DNA from: Deltaproteobacteria bacterium
GTDB taxonomy: Bacteria; Desulfobacterota; Dissulfuribacteria; Dissulfuribacterales; QOAL01
NCBI GenBank assembly: GCA_027003115.1
Contig: JALWYS010000153.1
Location: 1-44,262, forward strand
Direction of reading: 5' to 3'
Length of the DNA: 44,262 bases
The translations under genes were made by a program, and so were the position numbers. The notes under the pieces were generated by a model. That model did not search any database and was not told where the DNA came from. It saw only the letters and a program-made list of their open reading frames with translations. Within the stretch, counting starts at the first letter, position 1. Each line of letters begins with the position of its first letter. Below, in pieces: positions 39,751 through 44,262 of the stretch.

Positions 39751-41298
39751 ATGTTATACAGGCTGGGACACAAGATACTCTTCTGGATAATTATCATTTT
39801 TGGCCTTTTTGGCTCAATTTTTCTCTATTGGCAATGGCGGCAGTACAGGAAAGCCGGAGTCTCTCAGCTACTTCAGCAGTCTAGGGGTATTTACCACTAT
39901 GTTGTCTTATCCAGGCAGCTTATTTCCAGCTGGCACGGGATCTATATAAAAAAGGGAGAAGAGTTTGTGAGGATAACCCCATCTGCCTTTACCTGGGAAT
40001 TGGCGTCTTTTTCTGGTAAGAAGGCACCTGTTAATCTGAAAATTGCGGTTCTAAACAGCAAGGACCCACATCACGTACCAGATGAATTTGAAAGACATGC
40101 CATTTTAGGGATGATCTCAGGCAAGATCACCGAACGCTGGACCCTTGAGAACCGAAACGGTTTTTACAGATTTCGTTACGCAGGGCCCTTGGTCTTTAAA
40201 GACGAGTGTAAGAGCTGTCACAGCAAGAATCCCAGGGCCAAGATTCTTGGTTGCATCTCCATTGGGGTTAATGCCAACAATTTTTTCAGCGTCCTGGAGA
40301 GGGATGTTATCCATTTCGTTATCTATATGGTGGGAGGCATTCTCATAATACTGACCCTGTTATGGTTCATGCTCAGAAGCTATGTTTTAAAACCCCTCAT
40401 GGAGCTCAGTAGCGCGGCAGAAGAGGTGAGGAGGGGAAATTTTCATGTAAGGGTACATCTGGATAAGAGCCTTGAATGGCAAAGCGTTGGGGAAAATTTC
40501 AACAATATGGTTGAGACCCTTGCAAAACGGCAGACGGCACTTCGAGAAGAGGCAGACAGTGCCATTGAACAGTTAAAGGTAGCCTATGAAGAACTTAAAA
40601 GGACTGAAAAGTATAAATCAGACTTTTTTACCAACATAACCCACGATCTAAAGACCCCTATTACAGCAATAAAGGGTGCAATAACAATTCTTGCAAGGAA
40701 GTGTTCCGATGAGCACGATCCTTACCTTGACATACTTCAAAGAAACGTTGGAAAACTCTCGTCAATGGTTCAGGATCTGTTGGACTGCTCAAGACTTGAA
40801 AGCGGAGAGCTCGCCCTTCACCAAGAAGAACACGATCTTGTTGAGGTGCTTGAGGACGCAGTACTGTCTGCCATGCCTCTTGCCTGGAAGAAAAAGATAC
40901 AGCTTGACTATCAGGTTCCGGAGGAATCTTGTCTGGCCAAAATCGATAGAAAACGCATGGAGCAGGTAATAATTAATCTTCTTTCTAACGCCATAAAATT
41001 TTCGCCAGAGGAAGACATGATTGAAATCAAGCTGGCAAAACATGGGGATTTCTGGAGAGTGATCATTGAAGATAACGGTCCTGGTATTCCAGTGGACGAC
41101 AGGGAGAGGATCTTCAATAAATTTTTTCAAAGGTCGGACACCAGGACCGACACGGGGATGGGCCTTGGCCTTGCCATAGCCAAGGGTATAATAGAGGCCC
41201 ACGGTGGCAAGATAGGTGTATGTGACAGGTTGGCGGGAAGACACGGAAGCTGTTTCTATTTTCTTATTCCGTGTCTGAAGGCCGACAAGAAGGACTAA
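39751..41298 (+). CDS. Membrane sensor histidine kinase with c-type haem periplasmic domain (DUF3365/Tll0287-like)
   Basis: A 515-residue kinase. TM1 spans about residues 9-27, an extracytoplasmic domain about 28-185, TM2 about 190-208 (FVIYMVGGILIILTLLWFML), then a HAMP domain (LKPLMELSSAAEEVRRGNF). The sensor domain ends with FRYAGPLVFKDECKSCHSK; Cys153-x2-Cys156-His157 is a c-haem attachment motif, as in DUF3365 (Tll0287-like) domains. The kinase core has His298 (NITHDLKTPITAIKG), N-box NLLSNAIKFSPEED, G1 EDNGPGIP and G2 TGMGLGLAIAKG. The response regulator starts 4 bp downstream. A haem sensor beside multihaem cytochrome genes suggests sensing of redox state, NO, nitrite or hydroxylamine; the ligand is inference. 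Confidence 0.92.
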   Translation: MLYRLGHKILFWIIIIFGLFGSIFLYWQWRQYRKAGVSQLLQQSRGIYHYVVLSRQLISSWHGIYIKKGEEFVRITPSAFTWELASFSGKKAPVNLKIAVLNSKDPHHVPDEFERHAILGMISGKITERWTLENRNGFYRFRYAGPLVFKDECKSCHSKNPRAKILGCISIGVNANNFFSVLERDVIHFVIYMVGGILIILTLLWFMLRSYVLKPLMELSSAAEEVRRGNFHVRVHLDKSLEWQSVGENFNNMVETLAKRQTALREEADSAIEQLKVAYEELKRTEKYKSDFFTNITHDLKTPITAIKGAITILARKCSDEHDPYLDILQRNVGKLSSMVQDLLDCSRLESGELALHQEEHDLVEVLEDAVLSAMPLAWKKKIQLDYQVPEESCLAKIDRKRMEQVIINLLSNAIKFSPEEDMIEIKLAKHGDFWRVIIEDNGPGIPVDDRERIFNKFFQRSDTRTDTGMGLGLAIAKGIIEAHGGKIGVCDRLAGRHGSCFYFLIPCLKADKKD

Positions 41299-41302
41299 GC
41301 GC

Positions 41303-42001
41303 ATGTTCAAAGCCAGGATACTGGTTGTTGAGGATGACAGGGATATAAGGACCGTACTTATGGATCAGTTGCGTCTGGACGGATTTGAAACCGTTGGGGC
41401 ATCGACTGGCCAGGAAGCCCTTGATAACTTTAGCGCCATTTCTCCCGACCTCGTTATCCTGGATCTCAAGCTTCCAGACATTGACGGTCTGGTGGTATGC
41501 CAGGAGGTTAGAAAAAGATCAGACATTCCTATCATTATAGTGAGCGCCAGGGATTCTTTGCCCGACAAGATCAGGGGTCTTGAAGTAGGGGCAGATGACT
41601 ATGTCACCAAGCCCTTTGAATACCTAGAGCTTGAGGCAAGGATAAGGGCGTGTCTTAGGCGGCGCCAGGCCACCTCCTCAATCGCAGACCCCATCGACCT
41701 TGGAAAGCTCAAGATATATAGACAGAAGAGGATGATAGAGGTAAATGGAAGGAGTGTAAAGCTGACGAAAAAGGAGTTCGAGCTCTTAAGCCTATTTCTT
41801 GAGAACAAGGGAAAGGTGCTTAGCAGAGAGTATCTAAGTAGCCACCTTTGGCACAAAAAAGAGGTCTATCCCTGGTCTCGGGCCCTGGATGTACACATCA
41901 GAAGACTCAGGAAGAAGATAGAGCCGGATCCGGCAAATCCCAAATACATACTCACCCACGCCGGGGTTGGTTACAGGTTCTCAACGGAAGAAGAAGATTA
42001 A
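41303..42001 (+). CDS. OmpR/PhoB-family response regulator
   Basis: A 232-residue protein. The receiver domain has the acidic pair in VVEDDRD, phospho-Asp54 (VILDLKLPDIDG), the conserved switch Ser in IVSARD and Lys in VTKPFEYLE. The C-terminal winged helix (about 130-230) shows VKLTKKEFELLSLFLENKG, VLSREYLSSHLW and ALDVHIRRLRKKIEP, ending in the HAGVGYRF wing. It is the cognate regulator of the haem kinase directly upstream. The TGTTA array in front of its own operon and of the hao/nap island is a likely target. It converges on dnaE with a 29-bp gap. Confidence 0.95.
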   Translation: MFKARILVVEDDRDIRTVLMDQLRLDGFETVGASTGQEALDNFSAISPDLVILDLKLPDIDGLVVCQEVRKRSDIPIIIVSARDSLPDKIRGLEVGADDYVTKPFEYLELEARIRACLRRRQATSSIADPIDLGKLKIYRQKRMIEVNGRSVKLTKKEFELLSLFLENKGKVLSREYLSSHLWHKKEVYPWSRALDVHIRRLRKKIEPDPANPKYILTHAGVGYRFSTEEED

Positions 42002-42030
42002 AATCCAGCCAATCAAGATCGCCCATGATG

Positions 42031-44262
42031 TCAGTTCAGGGCGTCTTGCTGCTGATACAATGCCCTTAGCCCAGGATAACCAAGTATCTGCATCACCTCT
42101 TGCGCAACGTCTTCATGAAGGCTTGCACTGAATTCATCTGGAAGGGCAAGGTGTACTATGCCCTTGTTGTTGATGCGTATGTCCAAGGTGACAGGTAGCT
42201 GTCCAGGTGTCCTTTTAAGAAGTTCTTTAAGCCTTTTTACCATTTCCGGCCTGACCTTGTCTTCTCGAATGTCTATTACAATGCCGCAGGTCTTTTTGGC
42301 ACAGACGTCTTCTAGAAGTTCCACCTTTTCAGCTATAATCTTGCAGGATAATGACTCCGTATCCTCCCCTTCCTTTTTAAGAAGGCCTTCTACGAATATG
42401 GGCTTTTCAGACTCTATTAGTTCCTGAAATCTCGAGTAGGCCTCAGGAAAACAAATTACCTCAACAGAGCCTGAAAGGTCTTCCAGAACAAAAAAGGCCA
42501 TCTTGGTACCCTTCTTTGTAAGCTTGTCCTTTTTCATCCTGACAACACCTGCAAGGCCAAGGCGAGAACCTTCGGAAATGGAAGGAAGTGCGTCAGCAGT
42601 AACGGTAGAAAGCCTAAGGATGTCCTGGCGGAAGGCATCAAGTGGATGTCCGCTTATGTAAAAGCCAAGGGCCTCTTTTTCAAGGGTAAGCCTGTACATT
42701 TCATCCCACTCTTCAACCTCTGGGATTTTAAAGGAAGATGCCCCTTCAACTGGCGCCTGGGCGCAATCAAACAGGGATTTTTGCCCTCGGCTTCTCTCCT
42801 TCTGCTTTTTGTGGCCAAACTCAATGGCGCTGTCCAGGCTTTCAAACAGCTGTGCCCTTTTAAGGCCAAAGCAGTCAAGGGCCCCGGATTTTATCAGGCC
42901 CTCCAGTACCCGTTTATTTACCTTTTTAAGGTCAACCCTTGAGACAAAGTCAGCAAAGTCCTCAAAGTGACCGTTTTCTTCCCTTTCCTTGATTATCACC
43001 CTGATGGCGCTTGATCCCACGTTTTTTACTGCGGCAAGGCCAAAACGAATCTTTTCCTCTTCTATGGTGAAATCCTCGCCGCTCTTGTTTATGTCTGGAG
43101 GAAGAACAGTTATGCCGCTTGAACGGCACTCTCCCAGGAACTTGACTACCCCGTCGGTATTTCCAAGCTCATTTGAAAGAAGGGAAGTCATGAAAGGTAT
43201 GCGGTAGTGGGCCTTTAACCATGCAGTCTGGTAGGAGATGAGGGCATAGGCGGCAGAGTGGCTCTTGTTAAAGCCGTAGCCGGCAAACTTTGCCATGAGG
43301 TCAAATATGGTTTCTGCCTTTTTCTTGTCTATGCCCTTTTTTAGGGCACCTTCCATGAATCTTTCTTTCTGGGCCTCCATGACCTCAGGGATCTTTTTAC
43401 CCATGGCGCGCCTAAGAAGATCACCTTCCCCAAGGCTGTAGCCGGCAAGCTCCTGGGCAATCTTCATGACCTGCTCCTGGTAGACTATGACCCCATAGGT
43501 TTCCTTTAAAATGGGCTCAAGCTGGGGAAGCAGGTATTTGACCTCTACCTGGCCGTGCTTTCTCTTGACAAAGTCTGAAACCATGCCGCTTTCCAAAGGA
43601 CCTGGCCTGTAAAGGGCAACAAGGGCAATGAGATCCGTAAAGGTTGTGGGCTTAAGCTGCCTGATGAGGTTTTTCATCCCGGAACTTTCGAGCTGGAAGA
43701 CCCCGGTGGTGTCCCCCTCCTGCAAGAGCTTGAAGGTCTTTTCGTCATTAAGAGAAATTGTGGAAAGGTCTATCTCCTTGCCGTGATGCTTCTTTATGAG
43801 CTTTATTGTGGTATCGATTACCGTAAGTGTCTTAAGACCAAGAAAATCGAACTTGATAAGACCAACCTTCTCCACATCCTTCATGTCAAACTGGGTGACT
43901 GTCTCTCCCTCCTGACCCTTGGTAAGGGGCAGGTATTCCACCATGGGTTTGTCCGAGATGACTACGCCTGCGGCATGGGTGGATGAGTGGCGGGGAAGGC
44001 CCTCAAGTGCCCTTGCAATGGTGAGAAGGCGCGCCACCTCCTTGTTGTTCTCAGAAAGCTCCTTTAGTTTGGGCTCAAGCCTTATGGCCTCTTCAAGGCT
44101 AATGTTTAGTTTGTCTGGAATAAGTTTGGCAATCTTGTCCACCTCCTGGTAGCTCATGCCAAGCCCCCTTCCAACATCCCTTATGACCGCCTTTGCCTTC
44201 ATCTGGCCAAAGGTGATTATCTGGGCCACAAAGTCCTCGCCACCGTACTTTTCCGTAACGTA
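42031..44262 (-). CDS. dnaE: DNA polymerase III alpha subunit, C-terminal part (gene continues beyond window)
   Basis: The frame stays open to the right window edge, so the 5' part of the gene (PHP domain and catalytic aspartates) lies outside. The visible residues start YVTEKYGGEDFVAQIITFGQ, in the polymerase palm/fingers, and run through LPRHSSTHAAGVVISD, FDFLGLKTLTVIDT, ALYRPGPLESGMV, YQEQVMKIAQELAGYSLGEGD, AGYGFNKSHSAAYA and MTSLLSNELGN. A helix-hairpin-helix region, the beta-clamp-binding part and an OB domain (GSVEVICFPEAYSRFQEL) follow. The C-terminal tau-binding part is short. This is the replicative polymerase DnaE1 type. Confidence 0.96.
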   Translation of the reverse strand, partial: YVTEKYGGEDFVAQIITFGQMKAKAVIRDVGRGLGMSYQEVDKIAKLIPDKLNISLEEAIRLEPKLKELSENNKEVARLLTIARALEGLPRHSSTHAAGVVISDKPMVEYLPLTKGQEGETVTQFDMKDVEKVGLIKFDFLGLKTLTVIDTTIKLIKKHHGKEIDLSTISLNDEKTFKLLQEGDTTGVFQLESSGMKNLIRQLKPTTFTDLIALVALYRPGPLESGMVSDFVKRKHGQVEVKYLLPQLEPILKETYGVIVYQEQVMKIAQELAGYSLGEGDLLRRAMGKKIPEVMEAQKERFMEGALKKGIDKKKAETIFDLMAKFAGYGFNKSHSAAYALISYQTAWLKAHYRIPFMTSLLSNELGNTDGVVKFLGECRSSGITVLPPDINKSGEDFTIEEEKIRFGLAAVKNVGSSAIRVIIKEREENGHFEDFADFVSRVDLKKVNKRVLEGLIKSGALDCFGLKRAQLFESLDSAIEFGHKKQKERSRGQKSLFDCAQAPVEGASSFKIPEVEEWDEMYRLTLEKEALGFYISGHPLDAFRQDILRLSTVTADALPSISEGSRLGLAGVVRMKKDKLTKKGTKMAFFVLEDLSGSVEVICFPEAYSRFQELIESEKPIFVEGLLKKEGEDTESLSCKIIAEKVELLEDVCAKKTCGIVIDIREDKVRPEMVKRLKELLKRTPGQLPVTLDIRINNKGIVHLALPDEFSASLHEDVAQEVMQILGYPGLRALYQQQDALN

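Overview
The window looks like ordinary chromosome of a Desulfobacterota-type bacterium (former Deltaproteobacteria), possibly a thermophilic, sulfur-metabolising chemolithotroph. The evidence is indirect: a MetF with a fused MetV-type C-terminus, SelB, a NikK/NikM/NikL/NikQ/NikO nickel transporter, a Desulfovibrio-like nap gene order, many c-type cytochromes, and heavy use of AGG/AGA arginine codons with GTG/TTG starts. No taxonomic marker gene is present, so this assignment is an inference. I saw no tRNA, rRNA, IS element, prophage or CRISPR array.

Layout. 1-4964 (+): the end of an unrecognised gene, a THUMP-domain RNA methyltransferase, and an NtrB/NtrC-like sensor kinase and sigma-54 activator followed by a glycosyltransferase. 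5035-8553 (+): a nickel ECF-type transporter operon, nikK-nikML(fused)-nikQ-nikO, behind a good sigma-70 promoter with three imperfect repeats. 8531-19075 (-): a tight housekeeping run transcribed in the order mrcA, holB, ricT, metG, selB, metF-metV, hisA (eukaryotic-type); its last gene overlaps nikO tail to tail. 19304-23336 (+): an iron-sulfur flavoprotein, an RmlC-like epimerase, a multi-PAS hybrid kinase and a ferredoxin. 23403-26636 (+): mlaE-mlaF-mlaD-mlaC, in which MlaF carries an extra degenerate GGDEF-like domain. 26664-29691 (+): glucose-6-phosphate isomerase, a K+ channel with RCK domain and a DUF2892 membrane protein.

29710-39200 (-) is the most interesting part, a nitrate/nitrite respiration island. 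In transcription order it holds a NapC/NirT tetraheme quinol dehydrogenase, an octaheme hydroxylamine-oxidoreductase (HAO) family cytochrome, an outer-membrane beta-barrel, a small tetraheme cytochrome (NapM-like), NapA, an unrecognised exported protein, NapD, NapG and NapH, then a YkgJ-type cysteine-cluster protein. It reads like the Desulfovibrio napC-M-A-D-G-H order with an octaheme cytochrome and a porin placed between napC and napM, and an unknown gene between napA and napD. I infer that Nap reduces nitrate to nitrite, and that the octaheme enzyme, fed by the NapC-type protein, reduces nitrite further towards hydroxylamine or ammonium. No NrfA or NapB is present in the window.

Diverging from this island (39402-42001, +) are a small cupin, a histidine kinase whose extracytoplasmic domain carries a c-type haem motif (CKSCH), and an OmpR-family response regulator. 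The shared 201-bp intergenic region carries an array of TGTTA boxes at 11/9/11-bp steps, typical of OmpR-family operators, suggesting local haem-based redox or nitrogen-oxide control. The window ends inside dnaE (-).
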